This document shows, piece by piece, positions 7,335 through 16,034 of a stretch of DNA of 37,906 nucleotides. The position numbers were made by a program, and so were the translations under genes. Numbering within the stretch: the stretch's first letter is position 1; every line of letters starts with the position of its first letter. Below the pieces are notes generated by a model that was not told the origin of the DNA, made no database searches, and worked only from the letters and a program-made list of their open reading frames with translations. The stretch is from an uncultured Eggerthellaceae bacterium. Its GTDB lineage: Bacteria; Actinomycetota; Coriobacteriia; Coriobacteriales; Eggerthellaceae. The stretch spans positions 1 through 37,906 of the forward strand of contig CAJURO010000017.1 in assembly GCA_910588985.1 (NCBI GenBank), read 5' to 3'.

Positions 7335-9584
7335 ATGGGGAACATGATTGCGTCAGCAGCGAAGCGCTTCGCTGCGTTTGCCGTTTCCGGCGTGTGCGCC
7401 TTTAGTCTATTTGGCGCGCCAGCAGTCGCATGGGGGGGGGTGCCTTCCTCATCTAGCCTAGGCGTGCAAGAGGGTACGCTTCCTGTAGAGGAGGTCATGC
7501 CTTCGATCAGCGGCGTCGACCAACTTGAGCCAGGGGCTCTAAGTTGGAACCTCCTTCGTTTTGATGGCACCTATTCAAAGCCTCTCTACTATTCTTTGAG
7601 CAGAGCGATCGATGGCGCCCCCCGCTACTACATGCAGGGTGCGCCTTACACGCTCGAAAGCGATAGCTCCTCCGATTTCCTTGCAAATGTGGTCGCCATC
7701 GATATGGCGAAGAGCCTTGGCGAAAATGCCTCTCTTTCGACTGCGTTCGGCACTGCCCCAGGTGCTGCTGAGTTCAACATTGCCGTGTATGCCTCGCAAA
7801 AGGATGCACGCTTCGAGACGAACCCTGTTTTCGTAGGTGTTGTTTCTCCTGTCTTTGCGAAGCTTGTCAAGACTGACGAGTCCAGTGCCTACTCTCTTCT
7901 GGGCATTCGCACTCATGCAGCCGACTCTTCGTCAGCTAAGCCCCTTGCGGTCGGCAAGGCCTTCTATGCGTTCGACGATGCTGCATCTGCAACACCCGAA
8001 GGAGTTGAGGGTCCTTCGACAACAGATGCGTCGTATACCGTCTTCTCGCTTGCGTCAGCAACACCGAGCTACGAGAATGGCGCCTATGTGGTGACCTATA
8101 ACGAGGCTGGCGAAAGCACAGACGAGGCTTTCATCGGCACCGTCACCTATGTTGACCAAGCAGGCAACATCGTGCTGGTCGAAAGCGTGCCTGGGATCAA
8201 GGATGGCGTGGAAGTGGACATCAAGAGCTCCTTCCTTGCCGATCAGAAGTACTATCGTACGATCAAGAACCTGAACAGCACGAAGGTGACGCTCAGCCCT
8301 CTTCATGCCAACGCGGTGATCTCAGTGGCAGAAGCTCAGTTCGCTGATGGCTTCACCCCTTACAAAGCGGTCATCGATTATGTGAACAGCGAAGGAGACC
8401 TGCTCTGGTCCGACAGCGTTGATGTTCTTGACAGCAACTACGCCTATTCGCTTCCGCACTCCTTCTCGATGAGCAGCGCCTCAGGCGTCAAGCTCTATGA
8501 GTTCACAGGCGTGAACGATGATGCCCAGGTGCTCTTCAAGGCTGAGAAGCAGAAGGATACGGCAACTACGCCGAGCCATACCGTTGTTTTCGACAAGGAT
8601 GCAGCGGGTCTTGTTGAGGACGGGGTCCTTACCCTTAAGGCCATGTATGCCGCAGAAGCTGCTGATGGCGATGTCGACTTTACCCTGCGTGCCATCGATG
8701 GCGTGAGCGGGCAGACGATCGGCGCGGATCAGAAGGTCACCGTCTCCCCTGAGAAGCCAACGGCAACATTCACGCCTGCCTCCAAGCTTGAGGTTGATGA
8801 TGTCACTTATGTTCCTTGGGCAGGCAATGCTGGTGCGATGGAGTTCACGTGGGCAAGCCTTGCCGAGGAGGGCACGAACCTTCTCCAGTATCTCTACTAT
8901 GTGCCTGAGGAGTATGTAGCTGAAGCAGCGCGTACTGTTACGGTGCAATACATGGATGTTGCCAATGGCTCTGTCATCACGGCCGAGACGCTGACGATCG
9001 AGCCAGAAAACAACGCCTACATCGAGATCGCTGGCCCTGAGACGTTCACGCATGAGGGTGAAGAGTATGTTCGCCTTGCGGGACAGTCTGCACCGATAAA
9101 GCATTCCTACTTCACACCAGCAGATACGTACACCATCTACTATCGCAATGTTGATGATGTGCTGAATGCGCAAGTCGTGATCCAGCGGACGCAGATCATC
9201 GACACGGTGCGCACGGTCATCATCCAAAATCCTGCTCAGGGCGGGAATCCCGCCACCCCGAATACCGCTGGTGTTGCTGTAACGCCTGCAGTCACCGATG
9301 ACGGAACGGTCGATGCGGGTCTCACCCAAGGCGATGCTACCGCCGTCATCAACGACGAGAACAATCCCCTCGCAACGCTCGATGGAACGGATACTTCGAC
9401 GGAGCGAGCCATCGAGGATAACGAAACGCCGCTGGCAGAGTCGCTGCAGCAACAAGGGATCAACCCAACGATCGCCCTTGTTGGTGGCATAGCCCTGCTA
9501 GCTGTCTTGGCGCTCTGCCTTGCGTTCCTTGTGATACGTAGGCGCAAGAGCAATGACAACGCACAGAATCATACGGTCGCGTAG
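7335..9584 (+). CDS. Large secreted surface protein with MucBP-like modules and C-terminal membrane anchor; 9-G tract after the signal peptide
   Basis: 749 residues. The signal peptide spans about 1-32 (basic start, hydrophobic core, likely cleavage at APAVA/W). A tract of nine G (7432-7440) encodes W-G-G at the start of the mature protein. The body is acidic and threonine/serine-rich. It contains modules such as FIGTVTYVDQAGNIVLVESV and RTVTVQYMDVANGSVITAETL, which resemble MucBP-type adhesin repeats. The C-terminus has one hydrophobic helix followed by RRRK. Where an LPxTG-type signal would sit, it reads LQQQGINP, so sortase anchoring is doubtful and it may simply stay in the membrane. AAGGA lies ahead of the ATG. 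It heads the surface cluster and overlaps no other gene. It is probably an adhesin. Confidence 0.82.
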   Translation: MGNMIASAAKRFAAFAVSGVCAFSLFGAPAVAWGGVPSSSSLGVQEGTLPVEEVMPSISGVDQLEPGALSWNLLRFDGTYSKPLYYSLSRAIDGAPRYYMQGAPYTLESDSSSDFLANVVAIDMAKSLGENASLSTAFGTAPGAAEFNIAVYASQKDARFETNPVFVGVVSPVFAKLVKTDESSAYSLLGIRTHAADSSSAKPLAVGKAFYAFDDAASATPEGVEGPSTTDASYTVFSLASATPSYENGAYVVTYNEAGESTDEAFIGTVTYVDQAGNIVLVESVPGIKDGVEVDIKSSFLADQKYYRTIKNLNSTKVTLSPLHANAVISVAEAQFADGFTPYKAVIDYVNSEGDLLWSDSVDVLDSNYAYSLPHSFSMSSASGVKLYEFTGVNDDAQVLFKAEKQKDTATTPSHTVVFDKDAAGLVEDGVLTLKAMYAAEAADGDVDFTLRAIDGVSGQTIGADQKVTVSPEKPTATFTPASKLEVDDVTYVPWAGNAGAMEFTWASLAEEGTNLLQYLYYVPEEYVAEAARTVTVQYMDVANGSVITAETLTIEPENNAYIEIAGPETFTHEGEEYVRLAGQSAPIKHSYFTPADTYTIYYRNVDDVLNAQVVIQRTQIIDTVRTVIIQNPAQGGNPATPNTAGVAVTPAVTDDGTVDAGLTQGDATAVINDENNPLATLDGTDTSTERAIEDNETPLAESLQQQGINPTIALVGGIALLAVLALCLAFLVIRRRKSNDNAQNHTVA
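7432..7440 (+). repeat. 9-base poly-G tract in the surface-protein gene
   Basis: Nine consecutive G lie at codons 33-35 of the surface-protein gene, just after the predicted signal-peptide cleavage site. A one-base change would shift the frame and truncate the protein soon after export targeting. Confidence 0.95.
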
Positions 9585-9600
9585 GGAAAGGAGGCTGACC

Positions 9601-12600
9601 ATGACAAAGACAGAGAAAATGAGCAAGGCTCGCAAGTTCTTCAAGGCTAACAAGGCTCTGACCGCATTCTTCACGGTTGTTTTGATCATCGGCCTCTTCC
9701 CGATCGGGATGGCCGCATTCGGTGGCAGCGACGGAGTGGAGAGCGCCGCTCCAACTGAAGCAGAGAGCGCAGCTTCAAGCACTACGGCACCTGAAGTCGA
9801 AGGTGACGTTGTTCCCGAAGTTGATGTCCCTGAGGTTTCTGATCCTACAGTTGAGAGTGATGGGACAGATAGCCTTGATGGCGATCTTTCGGCCGATCCT
9901 GCCGAGGTGACATCTCCTGAAGCAGAAAAGCTGGAAGAGGCTATTGATGAGCTTGCTCCCGATACGGCTATCGATCCTGAGATGGGAGCCATCGAGATCG
10001 TTCGTGGCGATCCAAACATCATGACGCTTGCAGCAGAGGATAACAAGCAGACGATCGTCATCGACGAGGATGAATACGTTCTCGATCCAAGTCCTTTGCG
10101 CTTCGACGATGGCAAAGCTCATAAGCTAACGATCGGCAAAGGAGTTACCCTTGTGGGTGACATCGTCGTTGAGAACAAGGGGAACACATCCACGAATCTG
10201 ACAATCGATGGCGAAGGCACCATCAAAGGTACAGGCACGACCAGCGTCGTCAACGTTTTTGGAAGCAATCTGGTTCTCGAAGGCAATGTCCGCATCTATA
10301 ACGGTTGCGGGTCTGAGCTTGTCTTCGACACAAATCGTGATTACCAATGGAAGCTGAATTATGGCGATGTTGGTGGTGGCGTCCTTGTGCAGCGCGCTAA
10401 AACCAACGGGAACAAGGGATCATCATTCAAGATGAATGGTGGCATCATTGGAGCCACGAGCGCTGGCGCAGGTGCAAACTCCGCCATCGCTGGCGGCGGC
10501 ATCTTCATTGATAGCAAGTGCACATTCGAGATGAATGGCGGCACGGTTGGCTATAACAATGCGACTCGCCACGAGGGCGGTGGGATCTTCCTCTTCGGAG
10601 ATGCAACCATCTCGGCAGGGTCTATCATCGGAAACCGTACTGCCACTACCTTTGATTGGGGCGGAGGCGGCATCTTCGTCAACAACGATGTAACGCTGAC
10701 CTTCAAATCGACTAGCACTGGTTCTGGAACAGGCACTGCTACCATTCGTGATAACACAGCCAATGGTCTTGGCGGCGGTGTTTCGGGTTGCCCCCATGCC
10801 TACATCAGCATTGGCGATGATACCCAGGATTCGAATACCGGGTTTGGATCCATAAGCAATGGGTTTGCCATCTACAACAACACTGCAAATAAGAGCCAAA
10901 GCGGTTATCCGACCAATCCGCGCTTGCGCACGAATGATAACTTCATTGGCGATCACTGGGCGTGGGTTGAGGATGCTCAGCAGTTCGGTGCTGACGATGC
11001 TATGGACTTCTATTGCATCAATGGCAGTTTTGTCTATGGTCAGCGCTATAACCATCTAGACAATGAGGGCGACGCATGGAAGGGTCGCTACGTCATCCCC
11101 GCTAGCGATACCCAGATCAAAGAAGCAAATGACTTCACTATCAAAAAAGGCGACTGGGTGAAGCGGGTTGGCGGTACCGTAGGCCTGACCTCAGTTGGGG
11201 GTGCTCCTGAAACAGATCGCGATGTTCTGATCGCTGGTAATTACAGCAACACTCATGGTGGTGGTATCGGCTGTAACGGCAGCGTTATCATGGGCTCGTT
11301 GCCTACCAGCTCTGTATGGGACGCCTCTTGGTCGTTTGACTTTAACAAGCAATTGCTCGACGGGGCTGACAACAGCGTTGCTCTCGCGAGTGGGCAATTC
11401 TCCTTCGAGCTTTGCACACCAAGCGGCGAAGTAATCGCTAAAGCCTCAAACGATGTGAATGGCAATGTGAACTTCGTCGTCAACGACAAGGACCGTTTTG
11501 GCGGCCCAGAGGTGATTTCTGCAGGCAACTTTAAACCAGCAGTGACCTATGACTTCGTGATCAAAGAGGTTGTTCCTGCTGACGATCCGTTGATCGAATA
11601 TGACGCGAAAGAGCATCCTGTCAAGGTCACAGTGAACAAGCGCTCGACTGTGCTTTCTGATAGCAATGTGGATCTCCCAGGATTCTCTTGGCAGCGTCAG
11701 ACCGAATCCTATGTGGAGAAGGTCGAGTTCGAGAAAGGCGCAACATCTCTCTCGGTGATAAATCGTCTCCATGTCGAGGATGGGACATGGACGCCGACGG
11801 CGAACAAGCTGTATTACGGTGATGCTGCTCCCGCTAATGGTTTTACGTTCATACTTCAGGCGATCCAGGCACCTGATGGAGAGGATGCAGGATCTGCAAG
11901 CATCGGTTCGTTTGTGCGATCTGAGCAGAGTGGCGCAGTTGAGGTTATATCTGAGGCTGTGCAGACCATCGAAGCTCAAGCAGCTGGCGAGCAAATCGAT
12001 GCCAATTCACTCGTGGATGACGGTCGGACAGCCTTGAAGGTTACAGGCACAGCCGCATCATTCGCGAACTTTGCGTCTTCTATCGTATTCCCTGAGATCA
12101 CCTATAAAGGAAGCGGCGATTACTGGTACCTGATGACCGAGGAAGCAGCTGAGGGTTATACCTGCGATCCGAGTGCATACTTGATCAAGGTGCATGTTGA
12201 CCTTGGTAGCACCGTTGAAGGCGGTCCCATTGATACGCTCAAAGCCACTCAAGTCAGCCTGTACTATGCTGAGAGCATCGAAAGCAAGATCGCTGATCTA
12301 ACTCCTCTTATGATCGATGGGGCGTGGCAGGTTCCTGATGGAAGCAATGCCATCGAGTTCGTGAACTTCGATCAGATGGAGGGCGAGTTCGGTCTGTACA
12401 GCTTTGCAGTGAACGCCATTACCGAGCAGCCAGTCGCATCCGACCAGCGCTGCCTTGTGGATCCGAAGATCTACAAGGTGCTCGAGGGGCGTCAGCTCAA
12501 GGATGGGCAGTTCAACTTCTCGCTCGTCCAGGTTGGCTCGAATGGTGACGGCTCTGTGAACTGGGCCGATACCTCGGGCGCAGTCATCTCGACAGCTGCG

Positions 12601-13899
12601 AACGATCAATATGGCATGGTCGACTTCGACGCTGCGAACAACCAAGCGGGCGAAGGCGAAGAGCCCTGCTGCCTCGTATTCACAGCACCTGGTACCTATC
12701 ACTATCGCGTGGTAGAGGTTGCTGGTTCGCAAACTGATCCTTCCATCGACTACAGCAAGGAGATCATCACCTTCACGGCTGTGATCGAGGGTGGCAATGG
12801 TCAGCCGCTGACATGCACTGACATGTATTACGGCAAGGTGCAGGATGGACAGAACGTTCGCTTTGACGAGTCTGCGGATCCCACCTGGCACCCGACCATG
12901 ACGAACAAGGTTCGCCCGATGGAGCTGAAGGTGCGCAAGACGAGCGAGCTTGACCGCAACGAGGGTCTTGAGGGTGCGACGTATGGTCTTTATCTGGTGA
13001 GCACCGAGCAGCAGAACGATGTCAAGCTCGGCGAGGCCACATCCGATGCCGATGGCTGGATGACCTTCACGGGTGATGATGAGACTGGTCTGGATCTGAA
13101 GATGGGCAATCTCTATTACTTCAAGGAGATCGCAGCTCCGTCTCAGCATACGGTAAGCCAGTTCCGCAGCCTATACTTCTACATCACGCCAGACCCGACG
13201 TCCGAGGTTGGCTATGCGCTCAAATACACCGACACGAAGGCGAGCGTAGGCTTGGCCGCGCTCGCAAGCACCGAGGGCAGCGTTGATGCCCAAGCGACGG
13301 GCACCGCTGGCGTGCTCTCCGATGACAAGATGCTGTTCACGTATGACTACGACAATGGCGTATTCGACGAAGCAACAGCAGTGACGTTCAACAAGCTCGA
13401 TGGTCGTACGCACGAGTGGGTACAAGGTGCCACCCTTGCGGTCATTGATAAGGACAGCGGTCAGGAGCTTGAGTCTTGGGTAACAGGCGATGTTGCGCAT
13501 CAAATGGTGAAGAAGCTCGATGTTGACAAGGTCTACATCCTTCGCGAGCTGAGCGCACCGACTGATTACAACACAGCTAAGGATATCGAGTTCAAGCTTG
13601 ATGCTTATGGCAATCTTGAGATATTGAGCGGCATGGACAACAAGAACGCCGAACAGAACAAGAACACGCTCACCATGTTCGACTTCATGGTCGATGCAGA
13701 GATGACGCTCTACGAATACAACGAACGTGAAGAAGTCAAATACGTCGATCCCGATCAGCCAAACACGACTGGCGGCGACTTGGTTCAAACCGGCGATAAG
13801 CCATTCCCGATCGAGCTCGTCATCGCAGCGGTGGCGGCGCTTGGTGTAGCAGGTTTCGCAGTGATTCGTGTGCGTCGTCGCAGCAAAGAGGAACAATAG
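9601..13899 (+). CDS. Giant cell-wall-anchored adhesin/pilin-like protein: beta-helix head, isopeptide-type stalk domains, LVQTG sorting signal
   Basis: 1432 residues from the ATG at 9601, which follows a strong AAAGGAGG. An in-frame ATG at 9553 would overlap the previous gene. A signal/membrane segment lies at about 18-40, then an acidic Ser/Thr/Glu linker to about 140. Residues about 155-455 hold a parallel beta-helix-like region with repeated GGGIF, MNGG and DNTA elements. Three domains resembling the Spy0128/FctA pilin isopeptide fold follow at about 573-690, 727-897 and 947-1077. Two SpaA/Cna-B-type domains follow at about 1103-1197 and 1260-1347, each with a lysine strand (VRKTS, FNKLD) and an E-box (KEIAAP, RELSAP). 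The C-terminus is LVQTGD, a hydrophobic helix and RVRRRSKEEQ. It is probably an adhesin whose stalk is locked by Lys-Asn/Asp isopeptide bonds. Confidence 0.88.
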   Translation: MTKTEKMSKARKFFKANKALTAFFTVVLIIGLFPIGMAAFGGSDGVESAAPTEAESAASSTTAPEVEGDVVPEVDVPEVSDPTVESDGTDSLDGDLSADPAEVTSPEAEKLEEAIDELAPDTAIDPEMGAIEIVRGDPNIMTLAAEDNKQTIVIDEDEYVLDPSPLRFDDGKAHKLTIGKGVTLVGDIVVENKGNTSTNLTIDGEGTIKGTGTTSVVNVFGSNLVLEGNVRIYNGCGSELVFDTNRDYQWKLNYGDVGGGVLVQRAKTNGNKGSSFKMNGGIIGATSAGAGANSAIAGGGIFIDSKCTFEMNGGTVGYNNATRHEGGGIFLFGDATISAGSIIGNRTATTFDWGGGGIFVNNDVTLTFKSTSTGSGTGTATIRDNTANGLGGGVSGCPHAYISIGDDTQDSNTGFGSISNGFAIYNNTANKSQSGYPTNPRLRTNDNFIGDHWAWVEDAQQFGADDAMDFYCINGSFVYGQRYNHLDNEGDAWKGRYVIPASDTQIKEANDFTIKKGDWVKRVGGTVGLTSVGGAPETDRDVLIAGNYSNTHGGGIGCNGSVIMGSLPTSSVWDASWSFDFNKQLLDGADNSVALASGQFSFELCTPSGEVIAKASNDVNGNVNFVVNDKDRFGGPEVISAGNFKPAVTYDFVIKEVVPADDPLIEYDAKEHPVKVTVNKRSTVLSDSNVDLPGFSWQRQTESYVEKVEFEKGATSLSVINRLHVEDGTWTPTANKLYYGDAAPANGFTFILQAIQAPDGEDAGSASIGSFVRSEQSGAVEVISEAVQTIEAQAAGEQIDANSLVDDGRTALKVTGTAASFANFASSIVFPEITYKGSGDYWYLMTEEAAEGYTCDPSAYLIKVHVDLGSTVEGGPIDTLKATQVSLYYAESIESKIADLTPLMIDGAWQVPDGSNAIEFVNFDQMEGEFGLYSFAVNAITEQPVASDQRCLVDPKIYKVLEGRQLKDGQFNFSLVQVGSNGDGSVNWADTSGAVISTAANDQYGMVDFDAANNQAGEGEEPCCLVFTAPGTYHYRVVEVAGSQTDPSIDYSKEIITFTAVIEGGNGQPLTCTDMYYGKVQDGQNVRFDESADPTWHPTMTNKVRPMELKVRKTSELDRNEGLEGATYGLYLVSTEQQNDVKLGEATSDADGWMTFTGDDETGLDLKMGNLYYFKEIAAPSQHTVSQFRSLYFYITPDPTSEVGYALKYTDTKASVGLAALASTEGSVDAQATGTAGVLSDDKMLFTYDYDNGVFDEATAVTFNKLDGRTHEWVQGATLAVIDKDSGQELESWVTGDVAHQMVKKLDVDKVYILRELSAPTDYNTAKDIEFKLDAYGNLEILSGMDNKNAEQNKNTLTMFDFMVDAEMTLYEYNEREEVKYVDPDQPNTTGGDLVQTGDKPFPIELVIAAVAALGVAGFAVIRVRRRSKEEQ

Positions 13900-13916
13900 T
13901 TATGAATTGACCGTGG

Positions 13917-13945
13917 ATCGGGGGCTCGATTATATGGCCCCCGAT
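13917..13945 (+). terminator. Strong hairpin after the giant adhesin gene
   Basis: ATCGGGGGC (13917-13925) pairs perfectly with GCCCCCGAT (13937-13945) across an 11-base loop, 18 bases after the stop. There is no long T-run behind it, so termination efficiency is uncertain. Confidence 0.6.
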
Positions 13946-14010
13946 TCGCTTTGAAGGGATCTTCAGTTATACGCGCTTGCCATGCGCATCGCATGGTTTC
14001 ATTTTGGATT

Positions 14011-14052
14011 TTTCCCTTCTTCCTGGGAAAATGTGCCATATGCGCGTATAAT
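14011..14052 (+). promoter_or_regulatory. -10 box and upstream inverted repeat before the LAKTG surface-protein gene
   Basis: TATAAT at 14047-14052 is 36 bases before the start at 14089. A TTTCCC/GGGAAA inverted repeat (14011-14016 and 14025-14030) lies upstream, around where a -35 would be, and may be an operator. Together with the hairpin at 13917-13945, this suggests the third surface gene is transcribed on its own. Confidence 0.4.
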
Positions 14053-14088
14053 CGCGCCTGTATGTATGCTTTTCAGCCAGGGGACACT

Positions 14089-14880
14089 ATGACCAAAATG
14101 CTGAAGATATGTTTGTCGGCATTGCTTGCCGCACTGCTGGCCTTCCCGATGCTCGCGTTCGCGGCATCGAATGTGACCGTGTCCTTCGACAAGACCTCCA
14201 AGAACACAGCGCGGGTCTACCTCCACGGTTTAGGGACCAGCCACACGGTTCGCGTTGATCTTAGGGCAACCGATAGCAGGGGCAATACTGTCAGCTGGGA
14301 AGGTGGCAATGCTCTGGCTACGTTCCAGATGGCTCCGTGGCTCAAGGATGCGGCTGCCGTCGCCGAAGATACCTATGCGCAGACTGATGAGGTCGTCGTG
14401 GTCATCTCGAACGGCAACAACCTTCTTCCGACGGATGAAAGCAACACCCCTGATAATTATTTCATCGGGACGATCACCACATCTGGCGAGGATCCGATCT
14501 ATGTTGGAGTCGACGAGATCCAAGTGACGACGGGAACAACGCCTGATACGATCAAGCCAGGCGCCGACGATCCTGACGGATTCCTTTCCTTCGTTGAGCT
14601 GAACACGTCAACGCCTGTGAATCCTGATAACCCAGATGATCCTTACGACCCAAGCAATACGGGCAACGAAGGAACCAGCAATAGCAGCAGGAATCCAGGA
14701 AACTCGGTCATAAGGCCAAATGGCGGCAATTCGGCAAAGCCTTCTGGTGGGGATCTTGCGAAGACAGGTGACGAGAACGGGATCCTCATCGGTGGCCTAT
14801 TGATCGCTGTTGCAGCAAGCGGCTCCGCCATCCTTGTTGCGGTCATGAGTCGCAAGACGCGCTCGAAGGATCAGCGTTAG
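14089..14880 (+). CDS. Small cell-wall-anchored surface protein with LAKTG sorting signal
   Basis: 263 residues from the ATG at 14089, preceded by AGGGGA. The longer in-frame ORF from 13951 would place the signal peptide internally and is rejected. The signal peptide spans about 1-25 (cleavage after AFA). One folded domain of about 130 residues follows (NVTVSFDKTSKNTARVYL, later DNYFIGTITT), then a Pro/Asn/Asp linker (NPDNPDDPYDP) and a Ser/Asn/Gly linker. The C-terminus is LAKTGDENG, a hydrophobic helix and RKTRSKDQR, a complete sortase-type signal with Ala in the second position. It could be a minor pilin or accessory adhesin for the 1432-residue protein, but I do not recognise the folded domain. 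Confidence 0.82.
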   Translation: MTKMLKICLSALLAALLAFPMLAFAASNVTVSFDKTSKNTARVYLHGLGTSHTVRVDLRATDSRGNTVSWEGGNALATFQMAPWLKDAAAVAEDTYAQTDEVVVVISNGNNLLPTDESNTPDNYFIGTITTSGEDPIYVGVDEIQVTTGTTPDTIKPGADDPDGFLSFVELNTSTPVNPDNPDDPYDPSNTGNEGTSNSSRNPGNSVIRPNGGNSAKPSGGDLAKTGDENGILIGGLLIAVAASGSAILVAVMSRKTRSKDQR

Positions 14881-14906
14881 GCAAGAGATGCTTTAGAGAG
14901 GGCGGG

Positions 14907-14936
14907 TATGACAGGGAGCAGGCTGTCCCTGTCATA
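14907..14936. terminator. Bidirectional hairpin between convergent genes
   Basis: TATGACAGGGA (14907-14917) pairs perfectly over 11 bp with TCCCTGTCATA (14926-14936), with an 8-base loop. It lies between the surface-protein stop (14880) and the cysK stop (14958) and can serve both strands. Confidence 0.65.
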
Positions 14937-14957
14937 ATGCTGTCATACCACGAATCC

Positions 14958-15890
14958 CTAGGAGAAGTCGAACATCGCCGTCGTCAGATACCGCTCGCCC
15001 GTATCGGGCAGGATCACGACGATCGACTTGCCCCTATTCTCAGGGCGCTGCGCAAGCTGCGCGGCTGCGGCAACTGCGGCACCTGACGAGATGCCAACCA
15101 GGAGCCCATCATGTGCGGCAAGCTCACGTCCAACAGCGAAGGCATCCTCATCAGCAACAGTGATGATCTCATCGTAAATGTCAGTATCAAGAGCTTCAGG
15201 GACGAAGCCCGCTCCGATGCCTTGGATCCCATGGGCACCTGCACGACCCTCCGAAAGCACGGGAGAGTTGGCTGGTTCGACTGCGACAACGCGGATGTCA
15301 GGGTTCTTGGATTTCAGGTAGGCGCCTGTGCCGCTGATGGTCCCGCCTGTTCCGACCCCTGCAACAAGGATGTCCACCTTTCCATCCGTGGCCTCCCAGA
15401 TCTCTGGGCCTGTGGTCAGATAGTGAGCTTCAGGGTTCGCTGGATTCGTGAATTGCGAAGGAATGAACGAGTTCGGGATCTCCTTCGCCAGCTTCTCGGC
15501 GTGCTCGATGGCACCCGCCATGCCCTTTGCGCCCTCTGTGAGCACGAGCTCAGCGCCATAGGCCTGCATGAGACGACGTCGCTCGATGGACATGGTCTCT
15601 GGCATCGCGATGATGAGCCGCATCCCAAGCGTGGCGGCAAGGGCGGCCAAGCCGATGCCAGTGTTTCCTGATGTGGGCTCGATGAGCGTGGTCTCCTGAT
15701 CGATGACGCCTTCTTCGAAAGCACGCTCGATCATGGCTTTTGCAACGCGGTCCTTGATGGAGCCAGCGGGGTTGAGGTATTCCACCTTTCCGATGAGCCG
15801 TGCATCAAGGTCATGGTTCTTCTCGAAATTGGTGAGTTCGACAAGAGGGGTATTCCCTACGAGCTCCATTATGTTGGCATGTACGGTCAT
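14958..15890 (-). CDS. cysK: Cysteine synthase A (O-acetylserine sulfhydrylase)
   Basis: 310 residues, the normal length. It is a cytoplasmic PLP enzyme that makes L-cysteine from O-acetyl-L-serine and sulfide. The N-terminus IMELVGNTPLVEL is typical. The PLP-binding lysine is K46 in NPAGSIKDR. The substrate loop EPTSGNTGIGLA and the phosphate-binding GVGTGGTISG are intact, and GISSGAAVAAA lies near the C-terminus. AAGGAAGG precedes the ATG at 15890. No cysE is adjacent. It stands alone, convergent with the surface genes and divergent from the queuosine operon. Confidence 0.96.
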   Translation of the reverse strand: MTVHANIMELVGNTPLVELTNFEKNHDLDARLIGKVEYLNPAGSIKDRVAKAMIERAFEEGVIDQETTLIEPTSGNTGIGLAALAATLGMRLIIAMPETMSIERRRLMQAYGAELVLTEGAKGMAGAIEHAEKLAKEIPNSFIPSQFTNPANPEAHYLTTGPEIWEATDGKVDILVAGVGTGGTISGTGAYLKSKNPDIRVVAVEPANSPVLSEGRAGAHGIQGIGAGFVPEALDTDIYDEIITVADEDAFAVGRELAAHDGLLVGISSGAAVAAAAQLAQRPENRGKSIVVILPDTGERYLTTAMFDFS

Positions 15891-16002
15891 GAGGGATCCT
15901 TCCTTAGATGTTCGCTGCTATTGTAGTCCAGCGCTGCATGTTCTGGGTCAAAGAGGAATCGTGTGAATGGTAGACGAAAGCTCCCAATAATGCCGACTCT
16001 TC

Positions 16003-16008
16003 TATAAT
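16003..16008 (+). promoter_or_regulatory. -10 box of the queDECF operon
   Basis: TATAAT at 16003-16008 lies 26 bases before the queD ATG, and AAAGGAG sits at 16024-16030. No convincing -35 is seen. Transcription from here leaves a leader of about 20 bases, too short to hold a preQ1 riboswitch. Confidence 0.4.
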
Positions 16009-16034
16009 CTAGGCAATGGATCGAAAGGAGCCCG

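Noticed and set aside
8481..9455. 324-codon open frame on the minus strand opposite the first surface-protein gene
   Set aside because: It lies wholly antisense to a well-supported coding gene, has no family resemblance, and reflects codon bias of the sense strand.
12298..13149. 283-codon minus-strand open frame opposite the giant adhesin gene
   Set aside because: Its composition (Leu/Arg/His/Ile-rich) is typical of a shadow frame, with no domain and no sensible ribosome site.
13951..14088. Earlier start for the LAKTG surface protein
   Set aside because: It would put the signal peptide about 46 residues inside the protein and cover the -10 box at 14047.
15920..15951. cysK promoter TTGACC plus TACAAT on the minus strand
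   Set aside because: The two boxes are 20 bases apart without a central dyad, so the spacing does not support a standard promoter.
15891..16034. PreQ1 riboswitch before queD
   Set aside because: No short C-rich aptamer with the expected pseudoknot was seen, and the -10 leaves only about 20 bases of leader.
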